DNA of 64,000 nt from Streptomyces sp. NBC_00448 (GTDB lineage Bacteria > Actinomycetota > Actinomycetes > Streptomycetales > Streptomycetaceae). Where the stretch lies: the NCBI RefSeq assembly GCF_036014115.1, contig NZ_CP107913.1:7433501-7497500 (forward strand), written 5' to 3'. Below are positions 37,565-46,495 of the stretch, one piece after another. Within the stretch, counting starts at the first letter, position 1, and each line of letters starts with the position of its first letter. Position numbers and translations under genes: made by a program. The notes under the pieces were generated by a model, which saw nothing but the letters and a program-made list of their open reading frames with translations, searched no databases and was not told the origin of the DNA.

Positions 37565-38431
37565 ATGACGGAGTCCAAGGGACCCGGCAAAAGCGGCGGT
37601 GCGGCGGCGCCGGCGAAGAAGAAGCGGAAGGGCCCGCTCGCCAAGGTGCGGCCCTATGCGGTCGGCATCATGGCGGTGGTCGTGGTCTTCGGCGGCTCCG
37701 CGCTGATCGGCGCGCACGTGCGCGCCTCCAAGGACGACAAGGTGTCGGCCCCGACCGGCGCGGTCGGGCCCGCGGTGGTGCCGACCGGCCCGGTGAGCCT
37801 GAGCAGCACCGCGAGCCCGAGCCCCAGCGCCAGCAGCGGCCCCAACCTCCAGGTGGCGGTGCGCCCGGCCATCCCGGTCACCGTCACCATCTACGAGGAC
37901 CTGCGCAGCCCCGACTCCAAGGCGTTCGCCGAGGAGTACGAAGCGGTCCTGCGCCAGATGCTCACCACCGGCCAGGTCCAGATCCACTACCAGCTCGTCA
38001 CCTCCTCGGACGCGACGTACGGCGGCAAGAGCTCGCAGTACGCCGCCAACGCGGCCGCCTGCGCGCAGGACCAGGGCCGCTTCACGCAGTTCGTGCAGGA
38101 GATCTGGGACCACCAGCCGGACCCGCACAGCCACGACCTCGGCAACGAGAAGCTGATCAAGACGCTCGCCCACAAGGCCAAGAAGATCAAGATGGCCAAC
38201 TTCGAGCCGTGCATCGAGCAGGGCGACCACAAGGGCTGGGTGATCAAGTCGCAGGCCGACTTCGCCCGCTCCGGTCTCGGCCAGCTGCCCGCGCTGGAGA
38301 TCAACGGCAAGCAGGTCAAGAACGTCCGCACCTCGCTCACCCCGGACAAGCTGCGCTCCATGGTGAACAAGGAGACCAAGCGCGTGATCGCCGTGCAGGC
38401 CACCCCGAGTGCCTCACCGACCCTGAGCTGA
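37565..38431 (+). CDS. Membrane-anchored DsbA-fold protein lacking the CxxC motif
   Basis: 288 residues: a Lys-rich start, one transmembrane anchor near 35-55, a Ser/Pro/Ala linker and a DsbA-like thioredoxin domain from about 100. Where active relatives have ED-x-x-CPYC, this protein reads EDLRSPDSKAF, so both catalytic cysteines are missing. The cis-proline loop (GQLPALEING) is kept. Two cysteines elsewhere (AAACAQD and FEPCIEQ) are too far apart in sequence to replace it. The domain is thus probably a binding or scaffold module outside the membrane rather than an oxidoreductase. ATG 37565 follows GAGGTGG. A hairpin ends the transcript at 38484. Confidence 0.82.
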   Translation: MTESKGPGKSGGAAAPAKKKRKGPLAKVRPYAVGIMAVVVVFGGSALIGAHVRASKDDKVSAPTGAVGPAVVPTGPVSLSSTASPSPSASSGPNLQVAVRPAIPVTVTIYEDLRSPDSKAFAEEYEAVLRQMLTTGQVQIHYQLVTSSDATYGGKSSQYAANAAACAQDQGRFTQFVQEIWDHQPDPHSHDLGNEKLIKTLAHKAKKIKMANFEPCIEQGDHKGWVIKSQADFARSGLGQLPALEINGKQVKNVRTSLTPDKLRSMVNKETKRVIAVQATPSASPTLS

Positions 38432-38483
38432 CACTCCGTCGGGCACCGCGCCGTCCGGCGCGACCCGCACCCGCGCACCGCCC

Positions 38484-38524
38484 GACACGAGCCGCCCGGC
38501 GTCCAACGCCCGGCGGCTCGTGTC
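38484..38524 (+). terminator. Terminator after DsbA-like gene
   Basis: Arms from 38484 and to 38524 pair over 13 bases and, after one mismatch, five more, followed by GTTTCC. The remaining 187 bp up to the NlpC/P60 gene hold an AT-richer promoter-like region (38600-38670) and no gene. Confidence 0.75.
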
Positions 38525-38711
38525 GTTTCCCCGCGTCGCCCGGTGTTCTCCCCGCGCTTTCCGGTGAGTTCGGCTCCGGTGGGGAGCTCCCCGCGATCAC
38601 GACGATTCACACCTTCGGTCAAACAGCTTTCCCGCTTTGCCAACTTTCAGGCGAAATCGGGTAATGAAGGCATGTAGGCATGTGACGCCTGATCGCGGAG
38701 GAGTGGTGCGC

Positions 38712-40130
38712 GTGTCCATACCGGTCTTCGAGGACGTCGAGCCCCTGCCGAGCTGCGGCTGCGAGGACTGCGCGCGCCGCAGACTGGCCGCTTCGGCGGC
38801 CCGTGACAGCGCCGCCCCCGTCGGGAGCGCGGCGCGGGCGGTCGTCGCGGCCGCCGCCGTCGGCACCGCGCTGGGCGGCGCCACCGTATACGCGGCCCCC
38901 GCAGCGGCCACCACGACAAGTACCGTCACCACGACAAGTACCGTCACCACGACAAGCACCGCCGCCGCTGCGCCCATGGCGCTCACCCGCGCGCAGATCC
39001 TGGAGCGGGCCGAGACCTGGGTGTCCGCGAAGGTGCCGTACAGCATGACGTCGTACTGGAAGGACGGCTACCGGCAGGACTGCTCGGGCTTCGTGTCGAT
39101 GGCCTGGGGGCTGAACACCAACGCCTGGACCGGCGATCTCGCCCGCTACGCGGTGCGGATCACCAAGGCCCGGCTCCGGCCCGGCGACGTCCTGCTCTTC
39201 GACAACGCGGCCGACCCGGTCAAGGGTTCGCATGTCGTGCTCTTCGGCGGCTGGGTCGACCACGCCCGCACCGAGTACACCGGGTACGAACAGACGAAGC
39301 CCGGCACCCGGGTGCGGAGCATCCCGTACGCGTACTGGTCGAACTCCGCGAAGTACGTGCCCTACCGGGACAAGTACCTGGCCGCCACGAGCGGGCCCCC
39401 GGGGTCCGGCGCCGCCTTCCCGGGGCGCGGGGCGTTCGGCCCGGGGGCGAACAACGCGTCCGTCACCCGGCTGGGCAGGATGCTCGTCGGCCGCGGCGGG
39501 CGCGGCTACTACCGGGTGGGCCCCGGGCCGAAGTGGGGACAGGCCGACGCCCGGGCCACCGCGGCCTTCCAGCGCGCCCAGGGCTGGACCGGCGCGGACG
39601 CGGACGGCCTGCCAGGACCCACCACGTGGAAGTACCTCACCGACCACCGCGGCAAGGACATCGGCGGCCCGCCCGCGAAGAAGGCGCCGAGCGGCACGCA
39701 GGCCGCGGCCACGACGAGCGCGACCGGGACGACCGTGACGGCCACGACCACGACGACGGCGCCCGTTGTGACCGCCACGACCGGGACGACCGGGCCCGCG
39801 ACCACCGCGACCACGACCGGCGCCACCACGGCCGGTACGACCGCCGCGCATGCCGTCGGCGGCGGTGCGCCCGACCCGGGCCCGGCCTCGCCGCCGCCCT
39901 ACCCGGGCCAGGGCGCCTTCCGCCCCGGCCGCAGCAGCGCCGACGTGCTGGCCCTGGGCACCCGCCTGGTCGCCAAGGGCTTCGGCACGCACTACCGGGT
40001 CGGCCCCAGCCGTACCTGGTCCGAGGCCGACCGGCGCAATGTGGAGGCGTTCCAGCGCGCCCTGGGCTGGTCGAGGCGTGACGCGGACGGCCGACCCGGC
40101 CCCGAGACCTGGAGGCGACTGTTCACGTGA
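38712..40130 (+). CDS. NlpC/P60-type cell-wall hydrolase with two peptidoglycan-binding modules
   Basis: 472 residues. A weakly hydrophobic N-terminal export segment (about 40-70) leads to a Thr-rich stretch encoded by three 18-bp tandem repeats (38910-38963). A cysteine-peptidase-like domain follows with DCSGFVSMAW near 120 (nucleophile Cys) and GSHVVLF near 177 (His). Two similar C-terminal modules near 235-315 and 395-470, each with a pattern like FQRA-GW--ADG-PGP-TW, are peptidoglycan-binding repeats joined by a Thr/Ala-rich linker. It probably cuts stem peptides of the wall. GTG 38712 has GGAGGAG eight bases upstream. The stop overlaps the next gene start. Confidence 0.83.
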   Translation: MSIPVFEDVEPLPSCGCEDCARRRLAASAARDSAAPVGSAARAVVAAAAVGTALGGATVYAAPAAATTTSTVTTTSTVTTTSTAAAAPMALTRAQILERAETWVSAKVPYSMTSYWKDGYRQDCSGFVSMAWGLNTNAWTGDLARYAVRITKARLRPGDVLLFDNAADPVKGSHVVLFGGWVDHARTEYTGYEQTKPGTRVRSIPYAYWSNSAKYVPYRDKYLAATSGPPGSGAAFPGRGAFGPGANNASVTRLGRMLVGRGGRGYYRVGPGPKWGQADARATAAFQRAQGWTGADADGLPGPTTWKYLTDHRGKDIGGPPAKKAPSGTQAAATTSATGTTVTATTTTTAPVVTATTGTTGPATTATTTGATTAGTTAAHAVGGGAPDPGPASPPPYPGQGAFRPGRSSADVLALGTRLVAKGFGTHYRVGPSRTWSEADRRNVEAFQRALGWSRRDADGRPGPETWRRLFT

Positions 40131-41233
40131 CCGCGCCGAGCGCTTTCCCCGCCCCCGGCCCGAGCGACCCGCCGCCGCCCGCGCGGGCCCGGCCCCGTAC
40201 CCCGACCGCGGGCACCGCCCGGACCTCGGACACCGCCCCGACGATGGCGCTGCCCGCCAACGCCGTGCCCTGGCAGGCCCGCGAGGACGCGCCGGACCGA
40301 GAGGCGCCGGACCGAGAGGCGCCGGGCGGCTGCGAGCACGCCCGCCGCGCGCTCCCGGACACCTTCGTGGAGCGGCCCGGGCCGTGCCTGCCCGGCTGGG
40401 TCGCGGTCCTCACCGCGCTGGCCGCCGCCTGCGCCGCGGCGGCGCTGCTGTGGCGGGCCGGCGCCCTGCCCTCCTGGCTCGACGGGCCGTTGCTGCCACG
40501 CTCGCCCCGCACGGGGGCCGGCGGGCCGCTGTGGGCGGGCCTGGTCCCGCTCGCCGCCATCGTGCTGCTGGCGCTGTCCGGGCTGGCCCGCGGCCGCCCC
40601 GGCACCGTCCGCGTGCTCAGCCGCTGCGGGTCGTACCGGGGGACCGTACGCGGCACCGGGCTGCTGTGGATCAGCCCGCTGCTGCACCGCCGCCCTGTCG
40701 ATGTGACGCTGCGGCACTGGCGCAGCCGCCCGATCGACGCCGTGGACGCCCACGGCACCCCGCTGCGGGTCGAACTGCTGCTGGTGTGGCGGGTGCGGGA
40801 CACCGCCAGAGCCGTCTACGCGGTCCGCGACCACGGCCGGTTCCTGCGCGAGGCGGTCGAGGCCGCCGTCGCCCGTGTCGCCGCCCGGTACCCGGTGGAC
40901 GACTTCCGCGGCGAGCGCCCCACGCTGCGGGAGTGCGAGCGCGTCGCCGACGACCTGACCCGGCTGATCGCGGCCGAGGTCCGCGCGGTGGGCGTCAAGG
41001 TCTTCTCGGCCACCCCGGTCCGGATCGACTACGCGCCCGAACTGGCCGCCGCGATGCGCCGTGCCCGGGTCGCGGCGGTCGACGCGAAGCGCCGCAAGGC
41101 AGCGCTCGACGACGTGCTGGGCGCGGTGGGGGAGACGCTGCGCGGGATCTCCGAGCGCGGTCTCGGCCAGCTCGACGAGTACGAACGCAAGGCGCTGATC
41201 CGCGACTTGACGGTGGCACTGCTCACGTCCTGA
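40127..41233 (+). CDS. SPFH/band-7 domain membrane protein
   Basis: 368 residues with a Pro/Arg-rich N-terminus of about 80 residues that contains a doubled DREAP unit. Two transmembrane segments follow (near 88-110 and 132-155), then a band-7 domain (about 160-340: RPVDVTLRHWRS, LLLVWRVRDTARAVYAV, IAAEVRAVGVKV). SPFH proteins organise membrane patches and often accompany proteases. No NfeD-type partner is nearby. The GTG start overlaps the stop of the wall-hydrolase gene (GTGA), so the two are translationally coupled and may act together in the envelope. Confidence 0.83.
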   Translation: MTAPSAFPAPGPSDPPPPARARPRTPTAGTARTSDTAPTMALPANAVPWQAREDAPDREAPDREAPGGCEHARRALPDTFVERPGPCLPGWVAVLTALAAACAAAALLWRAGALPSWLDGPLLPRSPRTGAGGPLWAGLVPLAAIVLLALSGLARGRPGTVRVLSRCGSYRGTVRGTGLLWISPLLHRRPVDVTLRHWRSRPIDAVDAHGTPLRVELLLVWRVRDTARAVYAVRDHGRFLREAVEAAVARVAARYPVDDFRGERPTLRECERVADDLTRLIAAEVRAVGVKVFSATPVRIDYAPELAAAMRRARVAAVDAKRRKAALDDVLGAVGETLRGISERGLGQLDEYERKALIRDLTVALLTS

Positions 41234-41363
41234 GCGCGTCCGGCCGCGCGCGGTGAGGTGCGCGTGCGGGACGCGCCCGCGTCCGCGGCTGGTCGGGGTG
41301 TGCGGCTGGTCAGGGTGCGGCGACCACCCGGCTTGCCCGACGGCCTCGACCCTCGCCGTGGCA

Positions 41364-41406
41364 ACGAACGTGCCCGGTCCCCCGTCGAGGGGCCGGGCAC
41401 GTTCGT
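41364..41406. terminator. Bidirectional terminator between SPFH gene and fadB
   Basis: Arms of about 18 bases (41364-41382 and 41389-41406) with one bulged T, between convergent genes. Confidence 0.85.
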
Positions 41407-41418
41407 CATGGGGGTCTG

Positions 41419-43545
41419 CTACGCGGGGACGCTCGCGACGCCCGGGGCGAGGAACGGCTTGCCGTTCACCCGCTCGGAGACGCCCTCGCGGTCGAGGTAG
41501 GGGGTGATCCCGCCGAGGTGGAAGGGCCAGCCGGCGCCCGTGATCAGGCAGAGGTCGACATCCTGCGCCTCGGCCACGACACCGTCCGCCAGCATCAGCC
41601 CGATCTCCTGCGCGACCGCGTCCAGCACCCGCGCGCGCACCTGCTCCTCGCTGAGCACGGAGTCGCCCTGCTTCAGCAGCGCCGCGACCTCCGGGTCCAG
41701 CTCGGGCGCGCCCGAGTCGTAGACGTAGAAGCCGCGCTTGCCGGCCTTGACCACGGCCGCGAGGTTCTCCGAGACCGTGAAGCGGTCCGGGAAGGCGCCG
41801 TGCAGCGTCTCGGAGACGTGCAGGCCGATCGCCGGGCCGACCAGCTCCAGCAGCACCAGCGGCGACATCGGCAACCCGAGCGGCTCGATCGCCTTCTCCG
41901 CGACCGCCACCGGGGTGCCCTCGTCGATGATGTTCTGGATCTCGCCCATGAAGCGGGTCAGGATGCGGTTGACCACGAACGCGGGTGCGTCCTTGACCAG
42001 CACCGCGGTCTTCTTCAGCTTCTTCGCCACCGCGAAGGCGGTGGCCAGCGACGCGTCGTCGGTGCCCTCGCCCCGGACGATCTCCAGCAGCGGCAGCACC
42101 GCGACCGGGTTGAAGAAGTGGAAGCCGACCACCCGCTCCGGGTGCTCCAGTTTCGCGGCCATCTCCGAGACCGACAGCGAGGAGGTGTTGGTCGCCAGGA
42201 TCGTGTCCGGCCGGACCACGGCCTCCAGTTCGGCGAAGACCTGCTGCTTGACGCCCATCTCCTCGAAGACGGCCTCGATCACGAAGTCCGCGTCGCCGAA
42301 CGCGGTCGCCTTGTCGAGGTGGCCGGTGACCAGGGCCTTCAGCCGGTTCGCCTGGTCCTGGCCGATGCGGCCCTTGCCGAGCAGCTTGTCGACCTCGCCG
42401 TGGACGTACCCCACGCCCTTGTCGATCCGCGCCTGGTCGATGTCGGTCAGCACGACCGGCACCTCGAGACGGCGGACGAAGAGCAGGGCGAGCTGGGAGG
42501 CCATCAGGCCCGCGCCGACCACGCCGACCTTGGTCACCGGGCGGGCCAGCGACTTGTCGGGGGCGCCGACCGGGCGCTTGCCGCGCTTCTGCACCAGGTT
42601 GAAGGCGTAGATGCCGGCCCGCAGTTCGCCGCCCATGATCAGGTCGGCGAGCGCGGTGTCCTCGGCCTCGAAGCCCTTGCGCAGATCGCCGTGTTTCGCC
42701 GCGGCGATGATGTCCAGCGCCCGGTACGCGGCCGGGGCGGCGCCGTGCACCTTGCCGTCCGCGATGAACCGGCCGCGGGCCACCGCCTGGTCCCACGCCT
42801 CGCCGCGGTCGACCTCGGTGCGGACCACCTCCAGCTCGCCCTTGAGCACCGCCGCGGTCCAGGCCAGCGACTGCTCCAGGAAGTCCGCGGCCTCGAACAG
42901 CGCGTCGGCGATGCCGAGTTGGTGCACCTGGGCGCCCTTGAGCTGGCGGTTCTGGTTGAGCGAGTTCTCGATGATGACGGTCACCGCGCGGTCCGCGCCG
43001 ATCAGGTTCGGCAGCAGGGTGCAGCCGCCCCAGCCGGGTACCAGGCCGAGGAAGACCTCGGGCAGCGAGAACGCGGGCACCGACGCGGAGACCGTGCGGT
43101 AGGAGCAGTGCAGGCCGATCTCGACGCCGCCGCCCATCGCGGCGCCGTTGTAGTACGCGAAGGTCGGCACCGCCAGCGACTGGAACCGCTTGAAGACGTC
43201 GTGGCCGCCGCGGCCGATGGCCAGCGCGTCCTCGTGCCGCCGCAGCAGCTCCACGCCCTTGAGGTCGGCGCCGACCGCGAAGATGAACGGCTTGCCGGTG
43301 ACGCCGACGCCGACGATCTCGCCGTCCGCGGCCTCCTTCTCGACCTGGTCGAGGGCGGCGTCGAGGTTCGCCAGCGACTGCGGGCCGAGCGTGGTCGGCT
43401 TGGTGTGGTCGAAGCCGTTGTCGAGGGTGATCAGCGCGAACCGGCCCGCCCCCGGCAGGTCGATGTGGCGCACCTGGGCGTCGGTGACGACCTCGCCGGG
43501 GAACAGCTCGGCCGCGCCCTTCAGCAGATCTGCGGTGGAACTCAC
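41419..43545 (-). CDS. fadB: Beta-oxidation multifunctional enzyme: enoyl-CoA hydratase / 3-hydroxyacyl-CoA dehydrogenase
   Basis: 708 residues. The N-terminal crotonase domain shows FAVGADLKG near 90 and NGAAMGGGVEIGLHCSYR (two adjacent motifs near 135). The dehydrogenase domain starts near 335 with VGVVGAGLMASQLA and has HFFNPVAVLPLLEIVRG near 475, followed by two C-terminal helical domains. It hydrates enoyl-CoA and oxidises the 3-hydroxyacyl-CoA. The GTG start overlaps the thiolase stop by four bases, so thiolase and FadB are coupled and make one beta-oxidation complex. Confidence 0.95.
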   Translation of the reverse strand: MSSTADLLKGAAELFPGEVVTDAQVRHIDLPGAGRFALITLDNGFDHTKPTTLGPQSLANLDAALDQVEKEAADGEIVGVGVTGKPFIFAVGADLKGVELLRRHEDALAIGRGGHDVFKRFQSLAVPTFAYYNGAAMGGGVEIGLHCSYRTVSASVPAFSLPEVFLGLVPGWGGCTLLPNLIGADRAVTVIIENSLNQNRQLKGAQVHQLGIADALFEAADFLEQSLAWTAAVLKGELEVVRTEVDRGEAWDQAVARGRFIADGKVHGAAPAAYRALDIIAAAKHGDLRKGFEAEDTALADLIMGGELRAGIYAFNLVQKRGKRPVGAPDKSLARPVTKVGVVGAGLMASQLALLFVRRLEVPVVLTDIDQARIDKGVGYVHGEVDKLLGKGRIGQDQANRLKALVTGHLDKATAFGDADFVIEAVFEEMGVKQQVFAELEAVVRPDTILATNTSSLSVSEMAAKLEHPERVVGFHFFNPVAVLPLLEIVRGEGTDDASLATAFAVAKKLKKTAVLVKDAPAFVVNRILTRFMGEIQNIIDEGTPVAVAEKAIEPLGLPMSPLVLLELVGPAIGLHVSETLHGAFPDRFTVSENLAAVVKAGKRGFYVYDSGAPELDPEVAALLKQGDSVLSEEQVRARVLDAVAQEIGLMLADGVVAEAQDVDLCLITGAGWPFHLGGITPYLDREGVSERVNGKPFLAPGVASVPA

Positions 43546-44762
43546 TTGCCGCTCCCGTCGAAGTTCGGGTTCTCCCAGATGACCGTGCCGCCCATGCCGA
43601 AGCCGACACACATGGTGGTGATGCCGTAGCGCACCTGAGGCTGGTCCTCGAACTGCCGGGCGAGCTGGGTCATCAGCCGCACCCCGGAGGCGGCCAGCGG
43701 GTGGCCGTAGGCGATGGCGCCGCCGTACTGGTTGACCCGCGGGTCGTCGTCGGCGATGCCGTAGTGGTCCAGCAGGGACAGCACCTGCACCGCGAAAGCC
43801 TCGTTCACCTCGAACAGGCCGATGTCGTCGATGCCCAGGCCCGCCTTGGCGAGCGCCTTCTCGGTGGCCGGGATCGGGCCGATGCCCATCACCTCCGGCT
43901 CCACGCCTGCGAAGGCGTACGACACCAGGCGCATCTTCACCGGCAGGTCCAGCTCGCGGGCGACGTCCTCGGCGGCGAGCAGGGAAGCGGTGGCGCCGTC
44001 GTTGAGCCCGGCGGCGTTGCCCGCGGTGACCCGGCCGTGCGGCCGGAACGGCGTCTTCAGCCCGGCGAGCTGCTCCCGGGTGGTGCCCGGCCGCATCGGC
44101 TCGTCGGCGGTGGCCAGACCCCAGCCGGTCTCCCCGACCTCCGGGTCGGTGCGGCGGATCGCGATCGGCACCAGGTCCTGCTGGATCTTCCCGTTCGCGT
44201 ACGCCTTCGCGGCCTTCTCCTGGCTGCGGACGGCGAACTCGTCGGCGCGCTCCTTGGTCAGCCGCGGGAACCGGTCGTGCAGGTTCTCCGCGGTCATGCC
44301 CATGAACATCGCGGACTCGTCGACCAGCTTCTCGGAGACGAACCGCGGGTTGGGGTCCACGCCCTCGCCCATCGGGTGCCGGCCCATGTGCTCCACGCCG
44401 CCGGCCAGCACCACGTCGTACGCGCCGAAGGCGATGCCGCCGGCGGTGGTGGTCACCGCGGTCATCGCACCCGCGCACATGCGGTCGATCGAGAAGCCGG
44501 GCACGGTGGTGGGTAGTCCGGCGAGGATGCCGGCGGTACGGCCGAGGGTCAGCCCCTGGTCGCCGATCTGGGTGGTGGCCGCGACGGCGACCTCGTCGAC
44601 CTTCGCCGGGTCGAGGCCGGGGTTGCGCCGCAGCAGCTCGCGGATGGACTTGATCACCAGGTCGTCGGCGCGGGTCTCGTGGTAGATACCCTTCGGGCCC
44701 GCCTTGCCGAACGGGGTGCGGACGCCGTCGACGAAGACGACCTCCCTCGCGGTACGAGGCAC
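43542..44762 (-). CDS. fadA: Acetyl-CoA acyltransferase (thiolase)
   Basis: A 406-residue thiolase that performs the last, thiolytic step of beta-oxidation. Catalytic residues are visible: Cys in DRMCAGAMT near 92, His in AIAYGHPLAASG near 358 and Cys in TMCVGFGMG near 389. GTG 44762 (after AAAGGTGG) gives the usual N-terminus. An in-frame ATG at 44828 with GAGGGG before it would add 22 residues and cannot be excluded. The first gene of the two-gene fadAB unit. Confidence 0.93.
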   Translation of the reverse strand: MPRTAREVVFVDGVRTPFGKAGPKGIYHETRADDLVIKSIRELLRRNPGLDPAKVDEVAVAATTQIGDQGLTLGRTAGILAGLPTTVPGFSIDRMCAGAMTAVTTTAGGIAFGAYDVVLAGGVEHMGRHPMGEGVDPNPRFVSEKLVDESAMFMGMTAENLHDRFPRLTKERADEFAVRSQEKAAKAYANGKIQQDLVPIAIRRTDPEVGETGWGLATADEPMRPGTTREQLAGLKTPFRPHGRVTAGNAAGLNDGATASLLAAEDVARELDLPVKMRLVSYAFAGVEPEVMGIGPIPATEKALAKAGLGIDDIGLFEVNEAFAVQVLSLLDHYGIADDDPRVNQYGGAIAYGHPLAASGVRLMTQLARQFEDQPQVRYGITTMCVGFGMGGTVIWENPNFDGSGK

Positions 44763-45075
44763 GATGCCACCTTTCTTTGTGTTCGGCTCGCCTCCAGACG
44801 CTTCGACCCGGTGTCGACGGTCGATCATGCTCAGCCCCTCGTTCCTCGGGGCTTCCGCGTGTTGTCCCTTTCGACACCGGCGCGTCTTTTGGCTCGCTCA
44901 CCGGCGAACCCGGGCGGATGCTGAGCGTGCGGGTGGACGCACTCCGAGGAGTGGACGCGTCTGACGCACCTCATGCTACTCATCGGTAACCCGGGTGCCT
45001 ACTTCTACGCCGGGCTGCGGCGTAGGTCACACCGAAGGGCCGCCTGGAGGTGGGCGACCTTTCCCTTCCCGGGGG
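44763..45075. other. 313-bp region upstream of fadA
   Basis: No gene. On the minus strand it should hold the fadA promoter. A short inverted repeat (AGCCCC at 44833-44838 against GGGGCT near 44848-44853) lies 70-90 bp upstream of the GTG. No clear FadR-type operator was recognised. Confidence 0.4.
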
Positions 45076-46329
45076 TTACTCCGCGGCCGGGGAGGGCGGC
45101 TGGGTGGTGAGGGCCTGGGTGAGCAGGGGGGTGTTGAGGGCGACCTGCCAGGGCCGGGCGCCGAGGGAGGCGAGGGTGTCCGCGACGACCTCGGGGGTGA
45201 TCGAGGACGGCGGCGCCCAGCAGATCCGCCGGACGGTGTCCGGCGTGACCAGGTTCTCCTGGGGGAGGTTCAGCTCCTCGGCGAGCGCGGAGACCGCGGC
45301 GCGGGCCGCGGAGAGCCGGGCGGCGGCGGCCGGGTCCTTGTCGGCCCAGGCGCGCGGCGGCGGGGGGCCGGTGTACGCGGCCGTGGGCTGCGGGAGTTCG
45401 CGCTCCGGCAGGGCCCGGGCGCGGTCGATCGCGGCCTGCCACTGCTCGAGCTGGCGGCGGCCCATCCGATGGCCGAAACCGGGCAGCGCGGCGAGTGCGT
45501 GGACGTTCGGCGGCGTCTCCAGGGCGGCGGCGACGATCGCCGCGTCGGTGAGCACCCGCCCGGGAGAGACGTCCCGCTCGCGGGCGGTACGGTCCCGCGC
45601 CTGCCACAGCTCGCGCACGATGCCGATCTGCCGGCGGCGGCGCACCTTGTGCATGCCGGAGGTACGGCGCCAGGGATCGACCCGGGGAGGCGGCGGCGGG
45701 GCCGCGGCGATCGCGGAGAACTCCTGGAGCGCCCAGTCGAGCTTGCCCTGGCCGCGCAGCTCCTCCTCCAGGGCGTCGCGCAGGTCGACCAGCAGCTCCA
45801 CGTCGAGTGCCGCGTACCGAAGCCACGGCTCCGGCAGCGGTCGGGTGGACCAGTCGACTGCGGAGTGGCCCTTCTCCAGCGTGAAGCCCAGCACGTTCTC
45901 CACCATGGCGCCCAGGCCGACCCGGGCGAACCCGGCCAGCCGTCCGGCCAGTTCGGTGTCGAACAGGGAGCTCGGCCGCATGCCCAGCTCGAACAGGCAC
46001 GGGAGGTCCTGGGTGGCTGCGTGCAGCACCCATTCGGTGCCGTTCAGCGCCTCGCCCAAGGACGAGAGGTCGGGACATCCGACGGGGTCGATCAGCGCGG
46101 TCCCTGCCCCGGTGCGGCGCAGCTGGACCAGATAGGCCCGCTGTCCGTACCGGTAGCCGGAGGCGCGCTCGGCATCGACGGCGACCGGACCGGAACCTGC
46201 GGCGAACGCCGCGACGACTTCTGCGAGGGCCTCCGGGCTGGCGGTCACCGGCGGGATTCCCTCGCGCGGGTCCAGCAGCGGGACCGGCGCCGATGATTCC
46301 TGGATTGCGGTCTCTCTGGCGTCGGTCAC
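45076..46329 (-). CDS. rnd: Ribonuclease D (DEDDy 3'-5' exonuclease with HRDC domain)
   Basis: A 417-residue exoribonuclease that trims structured RNAs such as tRNA 3' ends. DEDD residues are visible in VAVDAERASG near 50, HAATQDLP near 105 and the Tyr/Asp pair of LRYAALDVELL near 180. An HRDC helical domain covers about 220-300, and a second C-terminal helical region ends near 400, as in actinobacterial members. Upstream lies the terminator of the response-regulator gene. Confidence 0.92.
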   Translation of the reverse strand: MTDARETAIQESSAPVPLLDPREGIPPVTASPEALAEVVAAFAAGSGPVAVDAERASGYRYGQRAYLVQLRRTGAGTALIDPVGCPDLSSLGEALNGTEWVLHAATQDLPCLFELGMRPSSLFDTELAGRLAGFARVGLGAMVENVLGFTLEKGHSAVDWSTRPLPEPWLRYAALDVELLVDLRDALEEELRGQGKLDWALQEFSAIAAAPPPPPRVDPWRRTSGMHKVRRRRQIGIVRELWQARDRTARERDVSPGRVLTDAAIVAAALETPPNVHALAALPGFGHRMGRRQLEQWQAAIDRARALPERELPQPTAAYTGPPPPRAWADKDPAAAARLSAARAAVSALAEELNLPQENLVTPDTVRRICWAPPSSITPEVVADTLASLGARPWQVALNTPLLTQALTTQPPSPAAE

Positions 46330-46444
46330 CTGTCAAGGGTAGCCGTGGTGAGCCGCCGTGGTGGATCTCCGTCGCAGCACGATTGCAGACCGGCCGACGT
46401 CATGGCCGGGGACGGGGGGTGTCGAGGCGGTGTCCGGCAGGCCG

Positions 46445-46482
46445 CGGCGGCCCTGGGCGGAACGTTCCGCCCAGGGCCGCCG
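46445..46482. terminator. Perfect 38-bp palindrome after the response-regulator gene
   Basis: The 19-base arms 46445-46463 and 46464-46482 are exactly complementary, centred on GGAACGTTCC, 13 bp beyond the regulator stop codon. It is most likely the terminator of that gene. It lies 116 bp before the rnd start. Confidence 0.75.
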
Positions 46483-46495
46483 ACGGGTCCCGGGG

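Noticed and set aside
38564..38711. A cyclic di-AMP (ydaO-type) riboswitch before the NlpC/P60 wall-hydrolase gene
   Set aside because: Such switches do precede wall-hydrolase genes in actinobacteria, but the leader is short and I could not find the conserved paired elements.
38910..38963. Three 18-bp tandem repeats taken for a CRISPR-like array
   Set aside because: They are in frame and code for a Thr-rich linker in the wall hydrolase. There are no spacers.
44763..44828. N-terminal extension of the thiolase from ATG 44828
   Set aside because: The 22 extra residues do not look like the thiolase fold. GTG 44762 gives the family N-terminus, although a ribosome-binding site also precedes 44828, so this is not fully settled.
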